The notes beneath the pieces are model-generated. The model was given only the letters and a program-made list of their open reading frames with translations, searched no databases and was not told the DNA's origin. A stretch of DNA of 64,000 bases from DASQBT01 sp963782495. Its GTDB lineage: Bacteria > Pseudomonadota > Gammaproteobacteria > Burkholderiales > Thiobacillaceae. Below are positions 33,789-42,569 of the stretch, piece by piece. A program made the translations under genes and the position numbers. The stretch covers positions 372,001 through 436,000 of the forward strand of contig CAWAJU010000008.1 in NCBI GenBank assembly GCA_963782495.1. The letters run 5' to 3'. Numbering within the stretch: position 1 is the stretch's first letter; each line of letters starts with the position of its first letter.

Positions 33789-34312
33789 CGGTAATGTGCC
33801 TCTTCCAGGTTCCGAACCGCTTCGGCTGTGCTTCTCACAGAGATGCCGTTGGGACAGAAGTAAGTTTCAAAAAGAGGCTTGTGATAGGACAGGAGGGAAC
33901 GAAGGTCGTCCTCTTGCCACTTCGCATTGCGGTTCTTCGACCAACCATTGTCCGAGTGGCCGAATGCGTAGATCTTGTACACATTCGGATCGCAGCGCAT
34001 GCCCTCGAAATTGACCGTGCGCGCGCCGCGCGGCGAATCAATGACCACGGTGTAGCGCACTACGCCGTCCGCGGCGACACTGACGGACGCGCTGTCGATG
34101 GCATAGGCGTTGGCCGTAGCCGAAGACACCGTGAACGACACCAGATTTTCCTGTTTGGGATAAGCCGGCAACTGGGGCTGCACTTCCTTCAAGGGTTTTG
34201 ATTCGTCCTCGAACTTGTTTTCCGGCGAGGTTCCGAAAATGAGCTGGTCATTCGTATCGCCCCAAGCCGGGAAGACAGTCAGGCTCAGAATCAAGAAGAT
34301 GATTTTTTCCAT
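33785..34312 (-). CDS. CNP1-like family lipoprotein-type/exported protein
   Basis: 175-aa exported protein with a signal peptide (IIFLILSLTVFPAWG) and a core typical of the CNP1-like family: YTVVIDSPRGARTVNFEGMRC, YKIYAFGHSDNGWSK and the terminal CPNGISVRSTAEAVRNL. Function is unknown. The gene next to proB is a frequent neighbour in betaproteobacteria. It overlaps proB by 4 nt. Confidence 0.85.
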   Translation of the reverse strand: MEKIIFLILSLTVFPAWGDTNDQLIFGTSPENKFEDESKPLKEVQPQLPAYPKQENLVSFTVSSATANAYAIDSASVSVAADGVVRYTVVIDSPRGARTVNFEGMRCDPNVYKIYAFGHSDNGWSKNRNAKWQEDDLRSLLSYHKPLFETYFCPNGISVRSTAEAVRNLEEAHYR

Positions 34313-34497
34313 GGCGCAATTCTAACCCGACGCGGATTTTAGGGACGGCCGCAATCTCCTGGATGGGTGCCGGCACGCCTGTCAGGTGCACGAACAAAGC
34401 GCAGCCATCGACGGGGATGCGCCATTCCTGTGCATTGCTTTATCCCAGACTCGGCGCGAAACCTTTATTTCACAGCGTGATATATCTAAAACATATC

Positions 34498-34513
34498 TGG
34501 CATGAGGCTTGCT
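34498..34513 (+). promoter_or_regulatory. Possible sigma-54 promoter of nasA
   Basis: TGGCATGAGGCTTGCT fits the -24/-12 pattern with GG and GC separated by exactly 10 bp. It ends only 11 bp before the nasA ATG, so transcription would start at or next to the start codon and give an almost leaderless message. NtrC/sigma-54 control of nitrate assimilation is well known, but the position is unusual and the match may be chance. Confidence 0.35.
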
Positions 34514-34524
34514 GAGCCTAGGGC

Positions 34525-37308
34525 ATGAATCCTCCAGCCACATTTTCCACTCCCTCGGTCTGCCCCTATTGCGGCACCGGCTGCGGCGTGCTGATCGAAC
34601 ATGACGGACACCAGATTAGCGGCATCAAGGGCGACCCGGATCACCCGGCCAATTTCGGCCGGCTCTGCACCAAGGGCGCCACATTGGCAGAATCCGCCGC
34701 CACACTGGCGGGCCGCGCCCTGTATCCCGCGGTACGCAAAAGCAAGACCGCGCCGCGCGAGCGGCTGGGCTGGAATGCTGCGCTCGACATCGCCGCACAA
34801 AGATTTGCTGCGGCCATCCATGAACATGGGCCGGACAGCGTGGCCTTCTATCTGTCCGGCCAGCTGTCGACGGAAGATTACTACGTCTTCAACAAGCTGA
34901 TGAAAGGACTGATCGGCAGCAATAACGTCGACACGAATTCACGCCTTTGCATGTCCAGCGCAGTGGCGGGCTACAAGCAGACCCTGGGCATGGATTCGGT
35001 GCCGACCTGTTATGCGGATATCGATCATGCTCAAACGATCTTCATTGCCGGTTCCAACACCGCCTATGCGCATCCCATCCTTTACCGTCGAATTGAGGAT
35101 GCCAGGGCGAAGAACCCGGCACTGAAAATCATCGTTGCCGACCCGCGCCGCACCGATACCGCGGCCGGCGCCGATCTGCACCTTCCAGTGCTGCCCGGCA
35201 CCGATGTGGGGCTCTTTCATGCCATGCTGCACGTGCTGGTGTGGGAAGAAAAGATCGACCGGGGATACATCGACGCCCATACCGAAGGTTGGGAAGCCTT
35301 GCGCAGCAAGCTGCGTGAATACTCCCCGGCACGCATGGCCGATATATGCGGCGTTCCGGAAGCGGATATCGTCCGCGCCGCGCACTGGTTTGCCCACGGA
35401 CCCACCCTGTCGCTCTACTGCCAGGGTCTCAACCAGTCCAGCTGCGGCACCGACAAGAATGCCGCGTTGATCAATCTGCATCTGGCCTCCGGACAAATCG
35501 GCAAGCCGGGGGCCGGACCATTTTCCCTCACCGGCCAGCCAAATGCCATGGGCGGCCGCGAAGTCGGCGGGCTTTCCAATCTGCTGCCTGCACACCGCGA
35601 TCTGGCCAACTCCCAGCACCGCGCGGAAGTGGCGCGGCTCTGGGGCGTCCGATCGGTGCCGGAGAAGCCCGGCTTGAGTGCCGTGGAATTGTTCGATGCC
35701 ATGACTGAAGGACGCATCAAGGCAGTGTGGATCGTCTGCACCAACCCGGCCCATTCGATGCCGGATCAGAACCGGGTGCGCGCCGCATTGCAGGCCTGTC
35801 CCTTTGTCGTGGTGCAGGAAGCCTACGAGGATACCGAAACCGTGGCCTACGCCGACCTGCTGCTGCCTGCCGCGACCTGGGGCGAAAGGGATGGCAGCAT
35901 GACCAATTCCGAGCGCTGCATTTCCTTGCTGCGCCAGGCGGTCCCTGCTCCGGGCGAGGCGCGTCCGGACTGGCAGATCGCCACCGACTTTGGCCGTCGT
36001 CTGGAAGGCCTTCTCCTCTCTTCCAGCCGGGGACGGGCGGGTGGTGAGGGTGAGCGAGTCCATCACAACTCACTTTTCCCATACAGCACTGCCGAGCAAA
36101 TCTGGCTGGAACACCGTGAAACCACCCGCGGCCGCGATCTGGACATCAGCGGCCTGAGTTGGGCGCTGCTCGACCAGCAAGGCCCGCAGCAATGGCCCTA
36201 TCCGGCGGGAGCCAGCTCTGGGACAGTCCGCCTGTATGAAGATGGGCGCTTTCCAACGTCTTCCGGCAAAGCCAGTTTCAAGGCCTGCGACTATGTACCC
36301 GTGGTGGAGAAGACCGATCCACGCTATCCCCTGGCACTCACCACCGGGCGCCTGCGTGACCACTGGCACACCCTCGCCCGCAGCGGCCGGGTCGCCCGCC
36401 TGTACGGCCACGACCCGGAACCTCGCCTGTATCTGAACATCCACGACCTGGAGCGGCGCGGGCTGAAGAGCGGCGACATCGTCAAGGCAGCGACCCGTCG
36501 CGGCGCGATCCATATCAAGGTGGAAGCAAGCGAAGAGGTGCGCCCCGCCCAGGCGTTTCTGCCCATGCACTGGGGCTCCGGCGCGCTTGCCGGCGCCGGG
36601 GTCAATGCCCTCACCCTGCGCGCCATTGATCCGGTTTCGAAACAGCCGGAGCTCAAGCATGCCGCGTTGCGGGTGGAAAAGGCCACGCTGCCTTACGAGT
36701 TGGTGGTGTACTCGCGGGTGGACGCGCTCAAACTCGCGACCCGGCTCAAGCCGCTGTTGATGAAATTTGATTACGCCAGCCTGGCCTTTGCCGGCCGGCA
36801 AGTCCCGGTGCTGGCCTTGAAAGCAGCCTGCACCGAACCCATCGCCGCAGAGCTGTTGCAGACTCTGGATCACCTCCTGGGCCTGGATGACCCATTGAGC
36901 GTGGCCCGCCTGGATGATGGGGCGCGGGAAATTTCCAAGCGCATCCGGATGGAGGGAGGCAAGGTTCGCGCCGCCCGCCTCTATGGAGAAACGGCCGCGG
37001 CCGAACGGCTGCTGGATGCCCTGATTCAGGAAACGGACGCAGCCAGCCTGCGCTGGATGTTGTCGCCGCTGGCCAAGCCGCCGCAGGCGCAGCAGTACCT
37101 CGGCCGGATGATCTGCAACTGCCTGGGCGTGAGCGAGACCGAGATCGATCAGGCCATCGTCGCCGGCATGGACCTGAACCAATTGCAGCACAGCCTCAAA
37201 TGCGGCACGGAGTGCGGTTCCTGCTTGCCGGAACTGAAACGGCGGCTGGCGGCGCACTTACCTTCGAGGGTAACTGAAAACATCTCTTCAATCGGAGCAG
37301 CCACATGA
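34525..37308 (+). CDS. nasA: Assimilatory nitrate reductase catalytic subunit
   Basis: Cytoplasmic molybdopterin enzyme reducing nitrate to nitrite. The N-terminus has the 4Fe-4S motif CPYCGTGCGV...LCTKG; molybdopterin-binding segments include NSRLCMSSAVAGYKQTLG and GQPNAMGGREVGGLSNLLP. The C-terminus (about residues 860-915) is a BFD-like 2Fe-2S domain, ICNCLGVSETEIDQAI and CGTECGSCLPELK. The length, 927 aa, is near family size. About residues 495-517 (SSSRGRAGGEGERVHHN) look like an inserted low-complexity stretch between FGRRLEG and FPYSTAEQIW. It overlaps nirB by an ATGA. Confidence 0.96.
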   Translation: MNPPATFSTPSVCPYCGTGCGVLIEHDGHQISGIKGDPDHPANFGRLCTKGATLAESAATLAGRALYPAVRKSKTAPRERLGWNAALDIAAQRFAAAIHEHGPDSVAFYLSGQLSTEDYYVFNKLMKGLIGSNNVDTNSRLCMSSAVAGYKQTLGMDSVPTCYADIDHAQTIFIAGSNTAYAHPILYRRIEDARAKNPALKIIVADPRRTDTAAGADLHLPVLPGTDVGLFHAMLHVLVWEEKIDRGYIDAHTEGWEALRSKLREYSPARMADICGVPEADIVRAAHWFAHGPTLSLYCQGLNQSSCGTDKNAALINLHLASGQIGKPGAGPFSLTGQPNAMGGREVGGLSNLLPAHRDLANSQHRAEVARLWGVRSVPEKPGLSAVELFDAMTEGRIKAVWIVCTNPAHSMPDQNRVRAALQACPFVVVQEAYEDTETVAYADLLLPAATWGERDGSMTNSERCISLLRQAVPAPGEARPDWQIATDFGRRLEGLLLSSSRGRAGGEGERVHHNSLFPYSTAEQIWLEHRETTRGRDLDISGLSWALLDQQGPQQWPYPAGASSGTVRLYEDGRFPTSSGKASFKACDYVPVVEKTDPRYPLALTTGRLRDHWHTLARSGRVARLYGHDPEPRLYLNIHDLERRGLKSGDIVKAATRRGAIHIKVEASEEVRPAQAFLPMHWGSGALAGAGVNALTLRAIDPVSKQPELKHAALRVEKATLPYELVVYSRVDALKLATRLKPLLMKFDYASLAFAGRQVPVLALKAACTEPIAAELLQTLDHLLGLDDPLSVARLDDGAREISKRIRMEGGKVRAARLYGETAAAERLLDALIQETDAASLRWMLSPLAKPPQAQQYLGRMICNCLGVSETEIDQAIVAGMDLNQLQHSLKCGTECGSCLPELKRRLAAHLPSRVTENISSIGAAT

Positions 37309-39734
37309 ACAAACCAAAACTCGTTCTGGTAGGCAACGGCATGGCCGGGATCAGGGCCCTGGAAGAACTACTCAACCTCGCGCCCGAACGTTATGACATC
37401 ACCGTATTTGGTGACGAACCCCATCCCAATTACAACCGCATCCTGCTGTCCCCGGTCTTGTCCGGCGAGCAAAAGTTCGAGGAGATCATCCTGAACAGCC
37501 GGGAGTGGTATGAACAGCACCAGATTACCCTGCACGTCGGCAAGCGCGTCACGGCCATCAACCGGGCGGCACGCAAGGTGACAACAGATGATTCCAGCGA
37601 GACTGCGTATGACCGGTTGATTCTGGCCACCGGCTCCAGACCTTTCATCCCGCCAGTAGCAGGCGCTGACCTGCCCGGTGTGCTCGCCTATCGCGACATC
37701 GCCGACACCGAGGCCATGATTGATGCAGCAGGAAAATTCCGCAACGCGGTGGTCATCGGCGGTGGACTGCTAGGCCTCGAGGCGGCCAACGGGTTGAAGC
37801 TGCGCGGCATGGATGTCACTGTGGTGCATCTGAACGACTGGTTGATGGAGCGGCAGTTGGACCCCACTGCCGCTGCGCTGCTGCAAAGATCACTGGAGGC
37901 GCGTGGCATCCAGTTCAAGCTCGCCACTCAGACCGAGGCCCTGGTGCAAGGCGAATCGGGTCGGGTGTGCGCGGTGCGCTTCAAGGATGGCGCGACCCTG
38001 CCTGCCGACCTGGTTATATTTGCGGTGGGGATACGCCCCAATACGACACTGGCGGAATCCGCCCGCTTGTTCTGCAACCGTGGCATCGTGGTCAACGACA
38101 CCATGCAGACTGCCACCGATCCGCGCATTTATGCAGTGGGTGAATGCGTCAGCCATCGCGGCGTGGCGTACGGTTTGGTGGCACCGCTGTTTGAACAGGG
38201 CAAGGTACTGGCCAACCATCTGGCGGAATTCGGCATTGCGCGTTATCAGGGCTCAGTCACCTCCACCAAGCTCAAGGTGACCGGCATCGACTTGTTCTCG
38301 GCCGGCAACTTCATGGGCGGCGAGGGCCACGAGGAGATTCTGCTTTCTGATCCCCTCGGCGGCGTATACAAGAAACTGGTGATCAAGGAAGACAAGTTGG
38401 TGGGCGCCTGCCTGTACGGCGACACCGTGGACGGCGCCTGGTATTTCAAGCTGATCCGTGAAGGCAAGCAGATCCATGAAATCCGCGATCACCTGATGTT
38501 CGGCCAATCCAACCTCGGTGACCTGGGCCACCAGGGCCAGACCAAGGCGGCGTCGATGCAGAATGCCGACGAAGTGTGCGGCTGCAATGGCGTGTGCAAG
38601 GGGACCATCGTCAAGGCCATCAAGGAGAAGGGCCTGTTCACCCTGGATGAAGTGAAGAAGCACACCAAGGCCGCATCCTCTTGCGGATCCTGCACCGGCC
38701 TGGTGGAGCAGTTGCTGGCGCTGAGCCTGGGCGGCGACTATTCCGCCACCCCCAAGACCAAACCGATGTGCGGCTGCACCGATGCCACGCACGGCGACGC
38801 GCGACGCGAGATCAAGGAACAGCATCTGCTCAGCATTCCATCGGTCATGCAAGCCTTGGGCTGGCGCAGCCCCAATGGCTGCGCAACCTGCCGCCCGGCG
38901 ATCAACTATTACCTGATCTCGACCTGGCCGGGCGAGGCGGAAGATGACCCCCAGTCGCGCTTCATCAATGAACGGGCGCACGCCAACATCCAGCGCGATG
39001 GCACCTACTCGGTCATTCCGCGCATGTGGGGCGGCCAGACCACCCCAAGCGAACTCAAGCGGATAGCCATCGTGGCGGAGAAATACAACATTCCCACGGT
39101 CAAGGTCACCGGTGGCCAGCGCATCGATCTGCTGGGGGTGAAGAAGGCCGATTTGCCGAAAGTATGGAAGGATCTTGACATGCCTTCCGGTCATGCCTAC
39201 GGCAAGGCATTGCGCACGGTGAAAACCTGTGTTGGTTCGGAGTGGTGCAGGTTCGGCACCCAGGATTCGACCCAGATGGGCATAGACCTTGAGAAAACGT
39301 TTTGGAAAATGTGGGCCCCGCACAAGGTCAAGCTGGCGGTGTCCGGCTGCCCACGCAACTGCGCCGAAGTGGCGATCAAGGATGTGGGCGTCATCGGCGT
39401 GGAGTCAGGCTGGGAGATCTATGTCGCGGGCAATGGTGGAATCAAGACCGAAGTGGCCCAGTTCCTCATCAAGGTGAAAACACCCGCGGAAGTGTTGGAA
39501 TACACCGGGGCTTTCCTGCAGCTGTATCGCGAGGAAGGCTTTTATCTGGAGCGCACGGTGCATTACGTCGCGCGGGTCGGGCTGGACTATGTGAAACAGC
39601 GGGTGTTGGACGATGCCGACGGGCGCCAGGCTTTGTACGAACGCTGCCTCTACGCCTTGCAGCAGGAAGACGACCCCTGGGCAGAACGCGTGGCGGGCAA
39701 GAATGCCCACGAATTCACCGCGCTGACCGTTTGA
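37305..39734 (+). CDS. nirB: Nitrite reductase NAD(P)H large subunit
   Basis: Sirohaem/FAD enzyme reducing nitrite to ammonium in the cytoplasm. Of 809 aa, the N-terminal half is an FAD/NADH oxidoreductase (LVLVGNGMAGIRALEELL; AVVIGGGLLGLEAANGL), the middle has BFD-type 2Fe-2S domains (CGCNGVCKGTIV; CGSCTGLVEQLL), and the C-terminal half holds the sirohaem/4Fe-4S cysteines TCVGSEWCRFG and SGCPRNCAEVA. It is coupled to nasA by overlap; nirD follows after 83 bp. Confidence 0.97.
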   Translation: MNKPKLVLVGNGMAGIRALEELLNLAPERYDITVFGDEPHPNYNRILLSPVLSGEQKFEEIILNSREWYEQHQITLHVGKRVTAINRAARKVTTDDSSETAYDRLILATGSRPFIPPVAGADLPGVLAYRDIADTEAMIDAAGKFRNAVVIGGGLLGLEAANGLKLRGMDVTVVHLNDWLMERQLDPTAAALLQRSLEARGIQFKLATQTEALVQGESGRVCAVRFKDGATLPADLVIFAVGIRPNTTLAESARLFCNRGIVVNDTMQTATDPRIYAVGECVSHRGVAYGLVAPLFEQGKVLANHLAEFGIARYQGSVTSTKLKVTGIDLFSAGNFMGGEGHEEILLSDPLGGVYKKLVIKEDKLVGACLYGDTVDGAWYFKLIREGKQIHEIRDHLMFGQSNLGDLGHQGQTKAASMQNADEVCGCNGVCKGTIVKAIKEKGLFTLDEVKKHTKAASSCGSCTGLVEQLLALSLGGDYSATPKTKPMCGCTDATHGDARREIKEQHLLSIPSVMQALGWRSPNGCATCRPAINYYLISTWPGEAEDDPQSRFINERAHANIQRDGTYSVIPRMWGGQTTPSELKRIAIVAEKYNIPTVKVTGGQRIDLLGVKKADLPKVWKDLDMPSGHAYGKALRTVKTCVGSEWCRFGTQDSTQMGIDLEKTFWKMWAPHKVKLAVSGCPRNCAEVAIKDVGVIGVESGWEIYVAGNGGIKTEVAQFLIKVKTPAEVLEYTGAFLQLYREEGFYLERTVHYVARVGLDYVKQRVLDDADGRQALYERCLYALQQEDDPWAERVAGKNAHEFTALTV

Positions 39735-39817
39735 ATGGAAGCGCGAGAAACGTGGAGTACACAAGAGAGCGATATGAGCACTCCGCGAACGCTGCGGCAA
39801 ATGACAAGGACACGAAC

Positions 39818-40144
39818 ATGAACTGGAAGAAGATCTGCGCCCTCACCGACATCCCCAGGCTTGGCGCCCGGGTTGTACATATGGATGACGAAGCCATCGC
39901 GGTATTCCGCACCGCCGACGACAAGGTGTTCGCGCTGCACGACCGCTGCCCGCACAGGGGCGGCCCACTATCGCAGGGCATCGTGGCGGGCACCACTGTC
40001 ACCTGCCCGCTGCACGGTTGGAAGATCGGCCTCGACAACGGCCAGGCCCAGGAGCCGGACGTTGGCCATACGCCTTGCCTTTCAGTCAGACTTGAACAGG
40101 ACGAAGTCTGGCTCGGCGCCGCTGTGCAGACTTGCGCGGCCTGA
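39818..40144 (+). CDS. nirD: Nitrite reductase small subunit (Rieske-like)
   Basis: 108-aa Rieske-fold partner of NirB. It shows both cluster-binding motifs, CPHRGG and CPLHGWKI, and the NirD N-terminus NWKKICALTDIPRLGARVV. Start ATG at 39818. Last structural gene of nasA-nirB-nirD; the next ORF is 606 bp away. Confidence 0.95.
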   Translation: MNWKKICALTDIPRLGARVVHMDDEAIAVFRTADDKVFALHDRCPHRGGPLSQGIVAGTTVTCPLHGWKIGLDNGQAQEPDVGHTPCLSVRLEQDEVWLGAAVQTCAA

Positions 40145-40705
40145 TACGACCCGGACCGCGCTGGACAACAATATGCCAGTTCCAACACCAGGACAGAAGA
40201 ACACCATAAACACGGGCTTCTACGAGGCGGGCGATTCACCCGCGCCGTGTTCTGCATTTCGCAATTTCGACGTTCCAGCTGGACGCGGTGCTGCTCAAAC
40301 CTTGTGGAAGGGGACCTGTGTGGCGCCAGGAGACCGCGGAGGAGTTTTTGCTTGCGGCGCAGCGCGGCGATCAGGCGGTGCGGCGTCATCGGCGTCCGCC
40401 GCTGGCAGAGTGGAATTCCCTGCGACTCTGGCAGGCAGCTTCGTTGGTCCTCTTTTCTTCGTCAACCTGCTGTCGATCCCTTTGTCGCTGCGGTCCAGAT
40501 CAGGCCCCGGTCTAACCACGGTAATGCACAGCTACGGCCCATTCCGCCCAATGGATGGGCATATTGTGAAGACGTCATTTCGGGAGGCTTCTACAATACT
40601 GGCTAAATATCATGTACTTGGAAGAGGTGGCTTATCTGGCATGACGTGTGCTTGTTTCAGGGTGGGCAGCAGCAATGCTGTTCATAGTTCTCCTCCGAAC
40701 CTTTC
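40145..40705 (+). other. Long leader/intergenic region before the nasT-like gene
   Basis: These 561 bp have open frames with unnatural composition (Ser/Arg/Cys-rich) and no recognisable protein, so I call no gene. Possible RNA hairpins on the plus strand: GCCCAT/ATGGGC (about 40538-40560), CAGC-AGCAAT-GCTG (40667-40680) and GTTC-TCCTCC-GAAC (40687-40700), the last two with 6-nt loops just before the terminator at 40706. The promoter for the downstream pair must lie in or upstream of this region. Confidence 0.5.
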
Positions 40706-40730
40706 GTGGCCCCTCGGGGCCACTTTTTTT
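40706..40730 (+). terminator. Terminator/attenuator just before the nasT-like gene
   Basis: GTGGCCCC and GGGGCCAC form a perfect 8-bp stem with a 2-nt loop, followed by seven T. It ends 20 bp before the ATG of the ANTAR regulator. There is no space for a promoter between it and the gene, so transcripts of the regulator must pass through it. Confidence 0.92.
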
Positions 40731-40750
40731 GGCAAGGCGGTCAGCGCGTC

Positions 40751-41338
40751 ATGCAGTTAAAAGTCTTACTGGTGGATGATCAGCCCGCGCGGATCGGACT
40801 GACTCAGCCGGCACTTGAGGCAGCAGGCTGCCAGGTGCACGTCAGCATGTCGGCCCTGCAGTTAAGCGCCCAGGTCGAATCAATTGAGCCTGATGCGGTC
40901 ATCATTTCAATTGACTCACCGGATCGGGACACGCTGGAACATATTTGTGTCATGAGCGGCAACTGTCCCCGTCCGGTGGTGATGTTCACCGACGATGCGG
41001 ACCCGCAGACCATCCGTGCCGCGATTCAGGCTGGGGTGGTTTCATACGTGGTGGCGGGGCTTGATCCTCTCAGGTTGAGGCCGATACTCGACGTCGCCAT
41101 CTCGCGCTTCCAGGCATTTCAGGCCATGCATGACCAGCTCGCTCAGGCTCAGCAAGAACTTGAGGAAAAGAGGCTGGTGGACCAAGCCAAGCGCCGGCTG
41201 ATCCGCCAACTCGGGGTAAGCGAAAAAGAGGCCTACCAGCAGCTGCGCAAGCTGGCCATGGATTCCGGCACCCGTGTGGCGGATGCCGCGCGCAAAGTCA
41301 TCGATCTGAGGCACCTGCCAGGCGGGAACACGTCTTGA
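40751..41338 (+). CDS. NasT-type ANTAR antitermination regulator
   Basis: 195-aa RNA-binding regulator. An N-terminal receiver-like domain (LKVLLVDDQPARIGLTQPAL; DSPDRDTLEHIC) is followed by a coiled coil and a C-terminal ANTAR domain (RLVDQAKRRLIRQLGVSEKE, AYQQLRKLAMD). NasT proteins bind tandem hairpins in nas leader RNA and prevent termination. It lies directly after nasA-nirBD and overlaps the next gene, which is not the usual nitrate sensor NasS but a PDC-like protein. The ATG at 40751 is preferred; a GTG at 40706 lies inside the terminator. Confidence 0.92.
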   Translation: MQLKVLLVDDQPARIGLTQPALEAAGCQVHVSMSALQLSAQVESIEPDAVIISIDSPDRDTLEHICVMSGNCPRPVVMFTDDADPQTIRAAIQAGVVSYVVAGLDPLRLRPILDVAISRFQAFQAMHDQLAQAQQELEEKRLVDQAKRRLIRQLGVSEKEAYQQLRKLAMDSGTRVADAARKVIDLRHLPGGNTS

Positions 41339-42264
41339 CCTGGATGCAGGCGGCCATCCGTGAACGCCGGGCGATGCTGGCCGCCCATTTCACGGAGCGT
41401 CTGGAACGCGTTGCCGGACTGCTCGAAAAACACATTCACGGTCCGGACAAGCTGGACGCGCTGCTTGCAGAATCCTTGCCAATCCTTTCCCCCGCCAATC
41501 TGCTTTATGTTGTCAGCCGCCAGGGTCGCCAGCTTTCTTCCAACATCTCACCCGCAGGGCGCGACTTGACCAAGCGCGGCCAGGATCTATCCGGGCGTCC
41601 CTACCTGCGCGCCGCGTCAGCGGCCAAAACGCTGCTGTCGCCGGTGTACGTGTCGCGCAGCACCGAGCGGCCCTGCATCACCGCAGTACAGTGCATACAG
41701 AACGGGCCCCATACCCTGGGTTTTCTCGCTGCCGACTTCTCCCTCGGCGACCTCTCGCTGCCGGGCGACGCAGCAGCACAACCCCGCACCTGGTTGCAGA
41801 TCAAGGGTGACCCGGCAATCCGGCAGGGATTGTTCAACCAGAGCCGGGTGGAATCGGCGATGGACGAAAAGATCGATGACGTCGTCGCCATTGTCGAAAT
41901 GCTCATGCGCGACCGCGGCATCTTCCACGCCAAGCTGCACTTTTCCAGCAGCCGGGCCACCCTTTGGCTAACCAGCGACCCGATGCGTTATCGGGTTCAT
42001 GTGCTGGACGAGATTCTCTCGCCGGAGGTCTGCCTGGCTTATCCCAGCCGACTGTATCCAGCGCAAGCCTGCATCTCCCCTGACACTATCCGTGAGGTAT
42101 TGATACGACTAAAGGAATTGCGTCAGGTTGATGAGAATATCTACTTGCGCGCCGGCTCGCTCAATGTGGTAAATGGACTGGTCGGACTCAACTTCTCCTG
42201 CGACGGCTCGCACTACCTGCCAGCCGAAGAATTCCTTTCTCGAGACAAGCGCGTCTGGTTCTAG
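41335..42264 (+). CDS. Soluble PDC/Cache-like sensor partner of the ANTAR protein
   Basis: 309 aa without signal peptide or clear membrane helix. The middle (about residues 50-140) resembles a PDC/Cache ligand domain: LLYVVSRQGRQLSSNI, SGRPYLRAA, SPVYVSRSTERPCITAVQ. The C-terminal half (TWLQIKGDPAIRQGLFNQSR to GLNFSCDGSHYLPAEEFL) recurs in the product at 47537-48484, defining a small paralogous family. The start is a TTG overlapping the ANTAR stop (TTGA) or an ATG at 41344. The overlap suggests the protein senses a signal and controls the ANTAR partner, in place of NasS. Confidence 0.8.
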   Translation: MTWMQAAIRERRAMLAAHFTERLERVAGLLEKHIHGPDKLDALLAESLPILSPANLLYVVSRQGRQLSSNISPAGRDLTKRGQDLSGRPYLRAASAAKTLLSPVYVSRSTERPCITAVQCIQNGPHTLGFLAADFSLGDLSLPGDAAAQPRTWLQIKGDPAIRQGLFNQSRVESAMDEKIDDVVAIVEMLMRDRGIFHAKLHFSSSRATLWLTSDPMRYRVHVLDEILSPEVCLAYPSRLYPAQACISPDTIREVLIRLKELRQVDENIYLRAGSLNVVNGLVGLNFSCDGSHYLPAEEFLSRDKRVWF

Positions 42265-42569
42265 CGTTCGCGAGGCGCTTCACGGTACGCATGCCGGAGC
42301 GATCCAAACCGACGTCAGCGGGTTTTCTTCAAGCTGTTCGCCATGGGTTCAATCAGTAGCCAAGCAGACTGACCGCCCCCGCTACAGGACCTTTTTCGTC
42401 CGCGCCCCGTCGCCGGATATGGCGCATGAAGGCGCGATGCGTAGCGTGCAACAGCGGCTCGGTTCAGCCAGGCATCTCCAGCACGTCTCGGCCGATTTCC
42501 GTTTTCAGTGCCACAAAACGGCGAAACGCTGGTAGCATCACGGTTCCTCACTCAACCAAAGGGGTATCC
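42265..42569. other. Intergenic region before the HU gene
   Basis: These 305 bp hold no supportable gene. An inverted repeat just upstream of the HU gene is listed separately. Confidence 0.5.
42499..42521. promoter_or_regulatory. Inverted repeat upstream of the HU gene
   Basis: CCGTTTT and AAAACGG are separated by 9 bp, 48 bp before the HU start codon. It could be an operator or part of the promoter region; no T-run follows, so a terminator is less likely. Confidence 0.4.

Noticed and set aside
34313..34524. ANTAR/terminator leader in front of nasA
   Set aside because: No stem followed by a T-run and no paired hexaloop hairpins are visible there; only the sigma-54-like pattern stands out.
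40247..40606. 119-codon ORF in the nirD-nasT gap
   Set aside because: Arg/Ser/Cys-rich composition, no family, and no ribosome-binding site; other frames in the region are equally open.
40667..40700. Canonical ANTAR-binding tandem hexaloop motif
   Set aside because: Two 6-nt-loop hairpins exist, but their loops AGCAAT and TCCTCC lack the A at position 1 and G at position 4 in both loops, so I report only a general resemblance.
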